44,164 bases of DNA. It comes from Acidimicrobiia bacterium (lineage in GTDB: Bacteria > Actinomycetota > Acidimicrobiia > Spongiisociales > UBA5794). The notes below the pieces were generated by a model. That model ran no database searches. It saw only the letters and a list, made by a program, of their open reading frames with translations, and was not told the origin of the DNA. Made by a program: the position numbers and the translations under genes. Location of the stretch: NCBI GenBank assembly GCA_030066875.1, contig JASJAS010000003.1, positions 1 through 44,164 of the forward strand, given 5' to 3'. Positions 1 through 9,119 of this stretch are shown piece by piece; the first letter of the stretch is position 1, and every line of letters starts with the position of its first letter.

Positions 1-226
1 GGTTGCGCGAGACGAAACCCAGCACAATGAAGACGAAGGGGGCAAAGACCAGGCCAATGCCCACCAACGCCATATTGATCTCCGTTGCGCCGTCGGCACC
101 CTTGGAAAAGGCGGACGCATACGGGAAGTAGCTGAACATCATCACAATCGTGGCCAGCGCAATCGCCAGCCAATTGCGACGCTTCAGCTCTTCAAGCGGA
201 GACCTCTCTATTTCCTCTGCGGCCAT
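1..226 (-). CDS. Membrane protein, C-terminus cut by the window edge; last visible gene of the sugar ABC operon
   Basis: Reverse complement from ATG at 226 reads MAAEEIERSPLEELKRRNWLAIALATIVMMFSYFPYASAF..., with hydrophobic segments. It directly abuts the stop of the upstream permease (227). Confidence 0.6.
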   Translation of the reverse strand, partial: MAAEEIERSPLEELKRRNWLAIALATIVMMFSYFPYASAFSKGADGATEINMALVGIGLVFAPFVFIVLGFVSRN

Positions 227-1117
227 CTACCCCTTCACGGATCCGGCGGTCAACCCACGGACGAAGAACCGCTGCAGGGCGAAGAACACCACGAGCGGTA
301 GGACCATCGTCACGAAGGCAGCGGCCGGCAACAGGCTCAAGGCGCCTTCACCGCGACCCGCTAGATCGGCCAGCTCAACGGTGAGTACCCGCACGTTCGG
401 TTCGATGCCCAGGAACACCAGGGCGACGAGATAGTCATTCCACACCCAGAGGAACTGGAAGATCGCAAAGGATGCAAGCACCGGCACCGACAAAGGGACT
501 ATCAACCGAGCGAAGATCGAGAAGTGATCCGCGCCGTCGATGTTCGCCGATTCGATGATCGACGACGGTAACGAGCCCATATAGTTTCTCAACAGGTACA
601 CCGCCAGCGGCAGTCCGAATCCGGCATGTGCCAACCACACGGCCGGGAAGGTCCCGGTGACGTCGAAGTCTGTGTAGATGCGGAGAATCGGAATGAGTGC
701 CATCTGCAGCGGAACGACCATCAAGCCGACCACTGTCACGAACATCAGGTTCCGCCCGGGAAAGTGCATCCACGCGAACGCATAGGCCGCAAAAGCGGCA
801 ATAGTGATCGGAATCACCACCGACGGGATACTGACCGCCAGCGTATTGGCGAACGCATTGCCGAACCCTTCATCGAGCACGGTCCGATAGTTCTCCAGGC
901 TCCAGGTCGCAGAGTCGAACACGCTGCCGAGTACGGTCCACCAGCCGTCCGTCCGGATGGACGCCGACTCGCGGAACGAGTTGATCAGGAGCCCCAGTGT
1001 CGGGATCGTCCACAGAAAAGCGATAACGGAGATCGTCACATAGATCGGCCACTTGCTGAACCTGGATTCCTTCTCCTTGGCAGGTGTCACGGTCGGGGTT
1101 TGAGTGGTGGCTGTCAT
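227..1117 (-). CDS. Carbohydrate ABC transporter permease (MalG-like, MetI-fold)
   Basis: Multi-TM translation with the binding-protein-dependent permease EAA-type region (IIESANIDGADHFSIFARLIVPLSVPVLASFAIFQFLWVWNDYLVAL). Confidence 0.92.
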   Translation of the reverse strand: MTATTQTPTVTPAKEKESRFSKWPIYVTISVIAFLWTIPTLGLLINSFRESASIRTDGWWTVLGSVFDSATWSLENYRTVLDEGFGNAFANTLAVSIPSVVIPITIAAFAAYAFAWMHFPGRNLMFVTVVGLMVVPLQMALIPILRIYTDFDVTGTFPAVWLAHAGFGLPLAVYLLRNYMGSLPSSIIESANIDGADHFSIFARLIVPLSVPVLASFAIFQFLWVWNDYLVALVFLGIEPNVRVLTVELADLAGRGEGALSLLPAAAFVTMVLPLVVFFALQRFFVRGLTAGSVKG

Positions 1118-2274
1118 CGGATCGCCTCCTGTGCCCGGAACCGTTGAACATTGACGATCAATATGGGCACAACAGCGATGAACAAGAGCACCGCTAGCGC
1201 CGCACCTATACCGAAGTTGAAGTTGGTGAAGAACTCATCCACCATCGTCTGTGCGATCACTTGTGTGTCGAAGAGACCGCCGGTCATCACCCAGACGATA
1301 TCGAAGACCTTCCACACGGTGATCACCACTGTCGTCCACACCACCACAACGGTGGATGAGATGGACGGGAAGGTAATCCTCCAGAAAGCTTGCCATTCGG
1401 TGGCACCATCGATTCGAGCCGCCTCGAGCAGCACGTCAGGCACTCCTTTGATTGCCGAGGACAGGATGACCATCGAAAAGCCGGTCTGTAGCCAAATCAA
1501 GATGATCATCAGAAACAGGTTGTTCCAGGGAGAGGTCTGTAACCAGTTGACAGGACTCCCGCCGAGCGACGTCACGATTCCATTGAGCACGCCAATCTGA
1601 TTGCCAAACCCTTCGGGACGGAACCCGTAGACGAACGTCCACACAACGGACGCGCCCACGAAGGAGATCGCCATCGGCAGGAAGATCAGCGACTTGGTGA
1701 TTGACTCGGCTCGCCGCGACAGCTTGTCCGCCATCGTGGCAAACGCCAGGCCGATGGCGACCGCAGCCGCAGGAACCACGAGGACCCAGATGACGCTGTT
1801 TCGGATCGACACCAAGTAGAAGCTGTCTGTGAATATCGTCGTGTAGTTCTCGAGACCTACAAAGGCTTCGCTTCGCTTGTCTTGGAAGCTGATAAGGATC
1901 GTGTTGATCGCCGGATAGACCAGGTAGAACGCCAGAATCGCCATTGCCGGGCCGACAAAAGCGAACGGCCGTACTGCCCGGGCGATCCTCTCCGGGAACA
2001 TGCTGACCAGGCGGTCCATGCCCCAATACAGCGCCCACACGCCACCGATTCCGGCGATGATGGCGACGACCACCTGTATGGCTTTGTTGGCTTCTTCATC
2101 TTTGAGGAAGCCAAATATGAAGAAGAAGGCAATAACGACGGCAGGGAGCACTAGCGCTGAGGCAACGCGGAGTAACCACACCCCCACCGTGTGCACGTGC
2201 TCTTGTTCGGGTGGCCCTAGACCGCGGGGACCTCCTTCCAGTTCCTCTTCCCCGATTACTGGCGGTGTAGTCAT
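1114..2274 (-). CDS. Carbohydrate ABC transporter permease (MalF-like)
   Basis: Multi-TM translation with EAA-like loop LLEAARIDGATEWQAFWRITFPSISSTVVVV; 4-nt overlap with the next permease. Confidence 0.9.
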   Translation of the reverse strand: MTTPPVIGEEELEGGPRGLGPPEQEHVHTVGVWLLRVASALVLPAVVIAFFFIFGFLKDEEANKAIQVVVAIIAGIGGVWALYWGMDRLVSMFPERIARAVRPFAFVGPAMAILAFYLVYPAINTILISFQDKRSEAFVGLENYTTIFTDSFYLVSIRNSVIWVLVVPAAAVAIGLAFATMADKLSRRAESITKSLIFLPMAISFVGASVVWTFVYGFRPEGFGNQIGVLNGIVTSLGGSPVNWLQTSPWNNLFLMIILIWLQTGFSMVILSSAIKGVPDVLLEAARIDGATEWQAFWRITFPSISSTVVVVWTTVVITVWKVFDIVWVMTGGLFDTQVIAQTMVDEFFTNFNFGIGAALAVLLFIAVVPILIVNVQRFRAQEAIR

Positions 2275-2318
2275 CGACCCTCCCGAACTCGGTTCCTTTC
2301 AACTTAGTGTCGAGGTGG

Positions 2319-2343
2319 GCGGGGCGGCCAGTTGCCGCCCCGC
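2319..2343 (-). terminator. GC-rich hairpin between binding-protein and permease genes (possible attenuator or mRNA-stability element)
   Basis: GCGGGGCGGC-cagtt-GCCGCCCCGC, perfect 10-bp stem with 5-nt loop in the SBP/permease gap; no strong U-tract on the minus strand. Confidence 0.55.
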
Positions 2344-2410
2344 GCCGCCTCTTTTGCTACTCAGCGCAATGCTGGCTCATTAGCCAAGTCATTGCTGATT
2401 GGCTGCCGGT

Positions 2411-3844
2411 TTATGGCCAGCTTGCTTCAACAGTGTCGGCAACCTCTTGCGCAGAGGTGCCCTGACTCCAATTGATCATCCCTTCCCAGAAGCTGCCCTG
2501 ACCAACCTCAGGTGGCATCAGGTCAGAGGCATCGAACACGAACGAGTTGGCGGCAAGCGCCGACGTGACCGCTCCGGCAAATGCCTTTGCCTGATCGGAC
2601 TCGTAGCAATCCAGGTTCGTGTCCTTGTGACCGGGAAGCCGCTCGATACCGGCTACACCATGGCCGCCGTACGGGGCAACGCCGCCGCCGGAAGCCGATG
2701 CCAATGTGCACATCCAGTCAGCTGTAATCCACGCCTTGACTGCCTCCACGTTCTCGGGAGCAGCGTCAAACACCATGATCGTGTCGCCGCCACCCATTGC
2801 ACCGGTGTTGCCATCGATGGTCGGGAACGGGAACGTCTTGATCTCGGACTCTTCACCGTCTTCGTAGCCGGCGGTGTCGGGGAAGAAGTTCGTGATGAAC
2901 GAACCCTGCTTCAGCATCAGACAGCCCGGCTCGGGATCGGTGAACAACGGGCCCGGCGCGTCGCCGAATGCGACGCCGGCAACGTTCCCGGCGCCACCCA
3001 GCACAAAGCCGTCCGCGAAGAACAGCTCACCGAACTTGTCGAATGCCGAAATGACCGCCGGGTCGTTGAACGGAATGTCGTGGTTGAACCAATCGGCGTA
3101 AACGTCACCGCCGGACTGGCGAACAAGGATGTCCTCCAGCCAGTCGGTGCCGGGCCAGCCGGTCGCGCCCCCGCTCTCAAAGCCGAAGCACCACGGAGTC
3201 ATACCGTCGTCGACGATCTGCTGCGACAGGGCAATCATCTCATCCCACGTTGATGGGATGGCATAACCGTTCGCCGTGAAGGTGGGCTCGTGATAGAAGA
3301 TGATCGACTTGTAGTTCGGGAACCACGGGATGCCATAGTGCTGCCCGTCGGCGCATAGACCTAGGTCCATCCAGAACTTCGAGTGATTGGCTTCCATCTC
3401 GGCGATATCGAACCCCATGTCCTCGAGCGACACGAGGTGACCTTCATCGGCGAAGGCACATATCGATGCGGGCTGCGGAGTGAAGGCCACCTCGGGTGGA
3501 TCTCCACCCTCGACACGGATTCGAAGCTGCGCTTCAAAGTCCTCCGAGCCCCCATACTCGATGTTGGACCCGGACTCCGCGTTGTAGGCATCAAGGAAGC
3601 CCTGAATCGCCTTGCCCTCGTCGCCGCCTGGCGCACCGAAGAGCAGGAATTCTGCCCCGGCCATCGGGGCCTCATCGCCTGCCGCGGTCGTCTCCGTACC
3701 GCCGCCGTCGTCGGCTGCTGCGGTCGTCTCGGTACCGCCGGCGTCTGCTGCGGTCGTGTCTGTGTCATCCCCTTCATCATCGCCACAAGCGGCGGCGATC
3801 AGGGCAAAGACAACGAGCAGCAAGAGCCACTTGTACTTTCGCAT
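2411..3844 (-). CDS. Extracellular sugar-binding lipoprotein (ABC transporter substrate-binding protein)
   Basis: Lipobox-like N-terminus (MRKYKWLLLLVVFALIAAACGDD), Thr/Ala/Asp-rich linker, then a family-1 solute-binding-protein-like domain. Confidence 0.9.
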   Translation of the reverse strand: MRKYKWLLLLVVFALIAAACGDDEGDDTDTTAADAGGTETTAAADDGGGTETTAAGDEAPMAGAEFLLFGAPGGDEGKAIQGFLDAYNAESGSNIEYGGSEDFEAQLRIRVEGGDPPEVAFTPQPASICAFADEGHLVSLEDMGFDIAEMEANHSKFWMDLGLCADGQHYGIPWFPNYKSIIFYHEPTFTANGYAIPSTWDEMIALSQQIVDDGMTPWCFGFESGGATGWPGTDWLEDILVRQSGGDVYADWFNHDIPFNDPAVISAFDKFGELFFADGFVLGGAGNVAGVAFGDAPGPLFTDPEPGCLMLKQGSFITNFFPDTAGYEDGEESEIKTFPFPTIDGNTGAMGGGDTIMVFDAAPENVEAVKAWITADWMCTLASASGGGVAPYGGHGVAGIERLPGHKDTNLDCYESDQAKAFAGAVTSALAANSFVFDASDLMPPEVGQGSFWEGMINWSQGTSAQEVADTVEASWP

Positions 3845-3849
3845 ACTCT

Positions 3850-4995
3850 CTATTTCCTCCTTGGTATCAGCCGGGCCTGCCTTGCTGCAGATCCCGGCGA
3901 ACTGGATACCTTCGTTACCATGTCCGCTTTCTCGAGAGAGACTGCGGACAACGGTTCTTGTGCGGTGTTGCTCGAGACGGGTCCGGTGGTGCTCCGCACC
4001 ACCACCTCGAGCTCTGGGAATTCCGGCTTCTTCTCTCGGACCCGGTGGCCGAGCATCTGCAGGAGCTGCAAACCGGCCCTTCTCCCCGACGCTTCGAGCG
4101 GCTGCCGGATCGTGGTTAGCCCCGTGAGCGATGCCGCCTGGATGTCGTCAAACCCAATGACCGAGAGCTGTCGAGGAACATCGAGACCGACCTCGCGGGC
4201 TGCGGCGAGTACTCCCAAAGCCTGCACATCCGAAGCCGCAAAGATGGCCGTCGGAGGTTGGCTGAGCCGGAGCATATCCCTTGCCACTCGGCGAGCTGTG
4301 TCCATACCGTGCGGTGCAGTGCCTTTGTAACCGGAAGGGACCGGTAGGTCCGCGAACTTCATGGCGCGCTGATAGCCAAGCCGCCGATTGGCGCTGGCCG
4401 GGACTCCAATGGCTGTTTCCTCCTGGTCACCGATGAACGCAATCTCGGTGTGGCCGAGGCCGATCAGATGATTCGTAGCGAGTTCCCCTCCCGCGATGTC
4501 ATCTACGGAGTCGCTGGGGAAATCCGTCGATGTCGAATCGATGAGAACGACCGGAACATCAGCGTTGTGAATGTGACGGTGATCGACGTCGTCGAGAGGT
4601 AGCGAAATGATGACTACTCCGGCCGGCCGATTGCGCAGGACTATCTCGCCGATTCTCCGAATCCGCTGTTCGGGCGGGCGCTCCAGGTCGACAAGGTGCA
4701 GTTCGTAGGGCGACTTGCGGAGTACGTCGATGAGGGCGCTGAGTCGCATGGCCACCGATGGTTCGGTGATGTGGGGGAGAATCACCAGCACCGTGTCGCT
4801 CCGCCCGCGAGACAATCCGCGTGCCATCAGGTTGGGGTGGTAGCCGAGGGTTTCGATAGCTCGGACCACGGCCCGACGGGTTTCCTCAGCTACCGGGGCA
4901 GACGAATTGATCACACGCGAAACCGTCGGTACTGAGACGCCCGCGAGGTCGGCTACCTGGGCCATAGTGACAGGACGCTCAGGCGCATCCTTCAC
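3850..4995 (-). CDS. LacI family transcriptional regulator
   Basis: N-terminal HTH VTMAQVADLAGVSVPTVSRVINSSAPVAEETRRAVVRAIETLGYHPN plus a periplasmic-binding-like effector domain; first gene of the operon. Confidence 0.96.
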   Translation of the reverse strand: MKDAPERPVTMAQVADLAGVSVPTVSRVINSSAPVAEETRRAVVRAIETLGYHPNLMARGLSRGRSDTVLVILPHITEPSVAMRLSALIDVLRKSPYELHLVDLERPPEQRIRRIGEIVLRNRPAGVVIISLPLDDVDHRHIHNADVPVVLIDSTSTDFPSDSVDDIAGGELATNHLIGLGHTEIAFIGDQEETAIGVPASANRRLGYQRAMKFADLPVPSGYKGTAPHGMDTARRVARDMLRLSQPPTAIFAASDVQALGVLAAAREVGLDVPRQLSVIGFDDIQAASLTGLTTIRQPLEASGRRAGLQLLQMLGHRVREKKPEFPELEVVVRSTTGPVSSNTAQEPLSAVSLEKADMVTKVSSSPGSAARQARLIPRRK

Positions 4996-5023
4996 AGAAC
5001 TCCTCCTCCTGTGGCCGCGGCCA

Positions 5024-5037
5024 TGAAACCGCTTTCA
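5024..5037. promoter_or_regulatory. Putative LacI-family operator
   Basis: TGAAACCGCTTTCA: TGAAA/TTTCA half-sites around a central CG, 29 bp upstream of the lacI-type start codon. Confidence 0.75.
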
Positions 5038-5106
5038 CTGCCGCTGGATCATAGGTGTCCGATCCCGTCGGATCAAACCGCAACGGCCGCCAGGCGGTTG
5101 ACAGCG

Positions 5107-5655
5107 CTACCGCTCCTCGGGCTCCTCTGGCGGTAGTTCGTGAACCCTACGTTCCGGGTCGAACTCCACAGCTGCGAGAGTGCGGCCTCTGAAGCGCTCC
5201 GCTACGGCCAAGATCAGTCGATCGGTCGCAGTGATTCTCTCCTCGGAGCCCTGTTCCCGGCTCCATCCCCAAGCGTCGCCCGCCACGATGCTGACGGCGT
5301 GGGCGAACGCCCGTAGCGCTACGAAGAAAGTGACCACCCCGATCACGAAGTTGCCGGGGCTGGCTATGACCGGCACCAGGCTCACGAAGGCTGCGCCGGC
5401 TACGACGCCAATTGCGACTTGGCCGAGTGCACGTATGCGACGCGACCTGCTGCGTTCCACACGTTGGGCAAACTCCATGGCTTGCCGAGCGGTGGCGTGA
5501 AAGGACGGTCGCAATCTACGTCGTCCTGCCCGATGTGCGGCGGCCTCGCTGTTCTCCAACTTCCACGGCACGCGGGGCCTCTCGCCGTCACGCCTGATCC
5601 GATACTCGAGGCAGTCGTAGCCATCGCTCGTCTCGAACCACTCCAGGTCACGCAT
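5107..5655 (-). CDS. Hypothetical protein with two central hydrophobic segments
   Basis: 182-aa ORF with TM-like stretches (VAIGVVAGAAFVSLVPVIA, FVIGVVTFFVALRAFAHAV). Confidence 0.65.
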   Translation of the reverse strand: MRDLEWFETSDGYDCLEYRIRRDGERPRVPWKLENSEAAAHRAGRRRLRPSFHATARQAMEFAQRVERSRSRRIRALGQVAIGVVAGAAFVSLVPVIASPGNFVIGVVTFFVALRAFAHAVSIVAGDAWGWSREQGSEERITATDRLILAVAERFRGRTLAAVEFDPERRVHELPPEEPEER

Positions 5656-5717
5656 AGACCCTCCCCGGCCGAGTGTACGGACGGAGGTATAAGAGTGGGC
5701 CCGGGATGGTCGAAGCT

Positions 5718-6635
5718 CTAGCTTTCCATCGCCTCGTCGGCCAGGAACGTGTCCGTCACCAATCCGGCACCGGGTAGATCGGCCGAACCCTCATGCAACT
5801 CTTCGAGGATCTGTGCCGATTCCTCCGGCATGTGGTACGTCTCATCCTCACCTGGGAAGTCACCACTCCGGACGTCTGCAAAGAACTCCTGGAGCGCGGC
5901 TTCTGCAACATCGGCCAGTTGGGCATACTGGCGGACGAACTTCGCCGTGCGTTTCTTGTGCAGACCGAGCACGTCGTGAAACACCAGCACCTGGCCGTCA
6001 CACGCCGCACCGGCGCCGATACCAATCGTGGGCACGGCGACCTCTCTGGTCACCAGCTCGGCAACAACGTCGGGAACGCCCTCGAGCACTATGGCAAAGA
6101 CACCAGCCTCGGCCAGCATCTTCGCCTCGGTGACGAGGTTGTAGGCGGCGGCTGCCTGCCTACCCTGCACGTGGTACCCCCCCATCGCCTGCACCGACTG
6201 AGGTGTCAGCCCGAGATGACCCATCACGGGGATCTCCGCATCGAGTACCGCACGTATTACGTCGAGCCGCTTCTCACCGCCCTCTAGCTTCACGGACTCG
6301 GCGCCACCTTCTTGGACGAAACGACCGGCATTGCGTACCGCCGCCTCAGTAGTGGTGTGGTAGCTGAGCCAGGGCATGTCGCCGACGATGAGGGCGTTAG
6401 GCTCCGCGCTGGTCACCGCCGCGGTGTGATGGACCATTTCGTCGATGGTCATTCCGAGCGTGTCGGTGCGCCCCAACACAACGTTGGCCACCGAGTCACC
6501 GACAAGGATGATGTCGGCCCCGGCGCGGTCGGCGATGCGGGCAGTCGGCTCGTCGTAGGCGGTGATCATTGTGATCTTGTCGCCACCTTTGCGAGCTCTG
6601 ATCGCAGGTGCGGTGATCTTGGCGGTCATTTGCAC
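5718..6635 (-). CDS. panB: 3-methyl-2-oxobutanoate hydroxymethyltransferase
   Basis: PanB motifs: MITAYDEPTARIADRAGADIILVGDSVANVVLGRTDTLGMTIDEMVHHTAAV, GGYHVQGR, IGIGAGAACDGQVLVFHDVLGL. Confidence 0.97.
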   Translation of the reverse strand: MQMTAKITAPAIRARKGGDKITMITAYDEPTARIADRAGADIILVGDSVANVVLGRTDTLGMTIDEMVHHTAAVTSAEPNALIVGDMPWLSYHTTTEAAVRNAGRFVQEGGAESVKLEGGEKRLDVIRAVLDAEIPVMGHLGLTPQSVQAMGGYHVQGRQAAAAYNLVTEAKMLAEAGVFAIVLEGVPDVVAELVTREVAVPTIGIGAGAACDGQVLVFHDVLGLHKKRTAKFVRQYAQLADVAEAALQEFFADVRSGDFPGEDETYHMPEESAQILEELHEGSADLPGAGLVTDTFLADEAMES

Positions 6636-6662
6636 TTCCCTTCTCGGGCCTCCTACGGAGGC

Positions 6663-6684
6663 CTTGCGGGTTTGCTACGCAAAC
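6663..6684. repeat. Dispersed palindromic element, copy 1 (short or degenerate)
   Basis: CTTGCGGgttTGCTACGCAAAC resembles copy 4 (CTTGCGGacatagCTACGCAA). Confidence 0.4.
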
Positions 6685-6776
6685 TCGGGATGTCTTCCTC
6701 GAGTTGGAGGCCTTCGAGCAACCAACACTACCGAGCCGGCAGCCATTCCGCCCGGCGCGGCAGCTATGTTGCGACC

Positions 6777-7253
6777 ATGGCACGCAAAGACATAGCTATG
6801 ACCCCGGAAGAGGTTGCGGAGTTCCTCAGGACGAACACGGTTCTGCAGGTGGCCACCTTGGGCAGCAACGGATGGCCTCATCTTGCGCCGATGTGGTATG
6901 TGATGGAGGACGACAAGATCGTCTTCCGCTCATTCACCAAGTCGCAGAAGATCGTCAACCTGCGGCGCACTCCAAGACTGACCGTGCTCGTCGAGACCGG
7001 CGAGGACTACTCAGAGCTGCGCGGGGTGATGATCAGGGCCGAGGCGCTGTTGGTAGACGATCCGGACTATGTGCTCTCCGTCTATGGCAGCTTGGCCGCC
7101 AAGTATCCGATGATCAACGGCACCCCGATGGTGCTCGATGACGAAGCGCTGGAGAACGCGTTCGGACGGTTCGCCGCAAAGAACACCGCAGTGATCGTCG
7201 AACCGCTCAAAGTGACCTCCTGGGACCACACCAAGCTCGGCGGGGCCTACTAG
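6777..7253 (+). CDS. PPOX-class (pyridoxamine-5'-phosphate-oxidase-like / F420-binding) protein
   Basis: MARKDIAMTPEEVAEFLRTNTVLQVATLGSNGWPHLAPMWYVMEDDKIVFRSFTKSQKIVNLRRTPRLTVLVE is a split-barrel N-terminus. The tracked ORF from 6312 extends antisense into panB, so the ATG at 6777 is preferred. Confidence 0.85.
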   Translation: MARKDIAMTPEEVAEFLRTNTVLQVATLGSNGWPHLAPMWYVMEDDKIVFRSFTKSQKIVNLRRTPRLTVLVETGEDYSELRGVMIRAEALLVDDPDYVLSVYGSLAAKYPMINGTPMVLDDEALENAFGRFAAKNTAVIVEPLKVTSWDHTKLGGAY

Positions 7254-7269
7254 CAAGCAGCCTCCTCAT

Positions 7270-7313
7270 ACTTGCGTAGATGGCGGCCTATATGAGCCGT
7301 CAGTTACGCAAGA
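7270..7313. repeat. Dispersed palindromic element, copy 2
   Basis: CTTGCGTA (7271-7278) / TACGCAAG (7305-7312), with inner TGGCGG / CCGTCA pairing and a CCTATATGAG loop. Confidence 0.7.
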
Positions 7314-7337
7314 ACGGAAGGACGTACACTTCGGGGC

Positions 7338-8504
7338 ATGGCTGCATTCATCCCGATCATTGTTCTCCTGGTCGCGCTCATCGCGTACCTTGCTTGGAAG
7401 TCGCACCAGCGCACGATCGAGACCTGGCGATCCGTCGCCGCCGACCTCGGCCTCGCCGCCTCGGGCGGAGGCGGTATGTCACGACCCACGCTGAACGGCA
7501 CCATCCAGGGACACCCCGTGACCATCGACACCTATGTGGTCCGCTCCGGCAACAGCAGCACCACCTATACCCGCTACCGGGTTGGCTACCCCCGGTTCGG
7601 CTTCGACCTGACGCTGAAACGGGAAGGTGCCTTCTCGGCAATCACGAAGCTGTTCGGGCAGCAGGACGTCGAAATAGGCGACGAGCTGTTCGATGACGCC
7701 TTCCTCGTGAAGACCTCCGATCCCGGCAGGCTGAAGAAGTTGCTCACGCCTTCGGTGCGCACCGGTCTCCTCCGTTTGCTCGCCTCCTACGGCTCTGCGG
7801 TTGTCCACCAGGACCACATCATCGCAACCAGGGGACGGTTCGAATCGGACGCGGAGGTGTTGAAGTCGACCACTCAGCGACTGGTGGCGACGGCCCGGCT
7901 GCTGGCTTCGCCTGATGCTGGAGTCACAGACGAGATGGTGCTCGACAGGGAACAAGGCCTACTCGACGACGTCGCCGGGCGTATCCGGGAGCGGATCGAA
8001 ACTGCACCCGATGACGTCGATCAGCGCATCTTCGAAGTAGAGACCCTGGCTGCATCTGGTCACGAGGATGCAGCTGCCGAGCGTCTCGCCGAACTCGAAC
8101 GGCTAGCACCGGCCGATCCGGATGTCGTCGGCTGGAAGGAGGCCTTGCAGACCGAGCGCATACCCCGTAGCAGCAGTGTCGATGTCGATGCGCTCGCCAA
8201 GGATCTGTTCGGAGGCGATGATCTCAGCTTCGAAACTCGTAGCAAGTTCAACGCGCAATACGCCGATGCCCCCGTCAGCTGGCAGGGAGTCGTGAAGAAG
8301 GCCGACCCGGAACAGGTCATCGTCACCGTGGCCAATGTTCACAACGACCTCTACGGGAACACTGATATCGACGTCGTCGTCGAGAACCCCACAGGCGGGC
8401 TCGTCGCTGTCGGCGAGATGGTGACTGTTTCGGGCACGCTCGATACAGTCGACCCGCTGGTGCGGAATCTGTACCTCCGCGGCGGCGTACTCGGCAGGCG
8501 CTAA
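7338..8504 (+). CDS. Hypothetical protein with N-terminal TM anchor
   Basis: 388 aa; N-terminal MAAFIPIIVLLVALIAYLAW, then a soluble domain of unknown family. Confidence 0.7.
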   Translation: MAAFIPIIVLLVALIAYLAWKSHQRTIETWRSVAADLGLAASGGGGMSRPTLNGTIQGHPVTIDTYVVRSGNSSTTYTRYRVGYPRFGFDLTLKREGAFSAITKLFGQQDVEIGDELFDDAFLVKTSDPGRLKKLLTPSVRTGLLRLLASYGSAVVHQDHIIATRGRFESDAEVLKSTTQRLVATARLLASPDAGVTDEMVLDREQGLLDDVAGRIRERIETAPDDVDQRIFEVETLAASGHEDAAAERLAELERLAPADPDVVGWKEALQTERIPRSSSVDVDALAKDLFGGDDLSFETRSKFNAQYADAPVSWQGVVKKADPEQVIVTVANVHNDLYGNTDIDVVVENPTGGLVAVGEMVTVSGTLDTVDPLVRNLYLRGGVLGRR

Positions 8505-9067
8505 CGACCGCTTCGTTCGATGAGGTCGAGGAGCTCCTCGAGCAGACGCCGAATCTGGTCCCGATGGCGCTCATTGGTCAGCTCACCGTCGGTGAAGCCG
8601 CTACTGCCGGCGACTAAGACTTCGGGCTTCTGCACCACGGCCAGGTCGTTGTTCATTAGAACCGTGCGCAGATGCATCTGAGCCCGCACCGAACCCAGCC
8701 TCCCGGCGGCACCCATGATCGCGGCGGGTTTACGGTTTAGCGGCGAATCGGCGCCGCCACGCGATGCCCAGTCGATGGCATTCTTGAGTGCACCCGGCAT
8801 CGAGTTGTTGTACTCCGGGGTGGCAATGAGCAGTCCATCGGCTTCCGCGATCTGCTTGCGAAAACGTTCCACCGGCGCCGGAAAACCAATCTCCTGCTCA
8901 ACATCCCAGTTGTAGATCGGGAGGTCGGAGAGATCCGCCAACTCGAGCTTGCCGCTGTCGGGCATCAGCTCGGCTGCGGCGTTCAGGAGGGAACGGTTGA
9001 GGCTGTTTCGGCGCAGACTTCCTGGAATGCCGAGAATCCTGTAGATCATCTTTTCCTTCGTTGTCAT
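8501..9067 (-). CDS. NADPH-dependent FMN reductase
   Basis: RILGIPGSLRRNSLNRSLLNAAAEL...DGLLIATPEYNNSMPGALKNAIDWAS is typical of the flavodoxin-like reductase fold. Confidence 0.93.
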   Translation of the reverse strand: MTTKEKMIYRILGIPGSLRRNSLNRSLLNAAAELMPDSGKLELADLSDLPIYNWDVEQEIGFPAPVERFRKQIAEADGLLIATPEYNNSMPGALKNAIDWASRGGADSPLNRKPAAIMGAAGRLGSVRAQMHLRTVLMNNDLAVVQKPEVLVAGSSGFTDGELTNERHRDQIRRLLEELLDLIERSGR

Positions 9068-9119
9068 ATTCGTATTCGTAGCCGGCGGCAGCAGAGATGC
9101 CGGCGCCTATTGTCCGACT

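Noticed and set aside
3660-3790. Repeated gtcgtctc/gtaccgccg DNA in the binding-protein gene as a regulatory repeat
   Set aside because: It encodes the low-complexity (T/A/D-rich) linker after the lipobox, a common feature of actinobacterial lipoproteins.
6312-6776. N-terminal extension of the PPOX-like protein
   Set aside because: It is antisense to panB; the conserved protein starts at ATG 6777.
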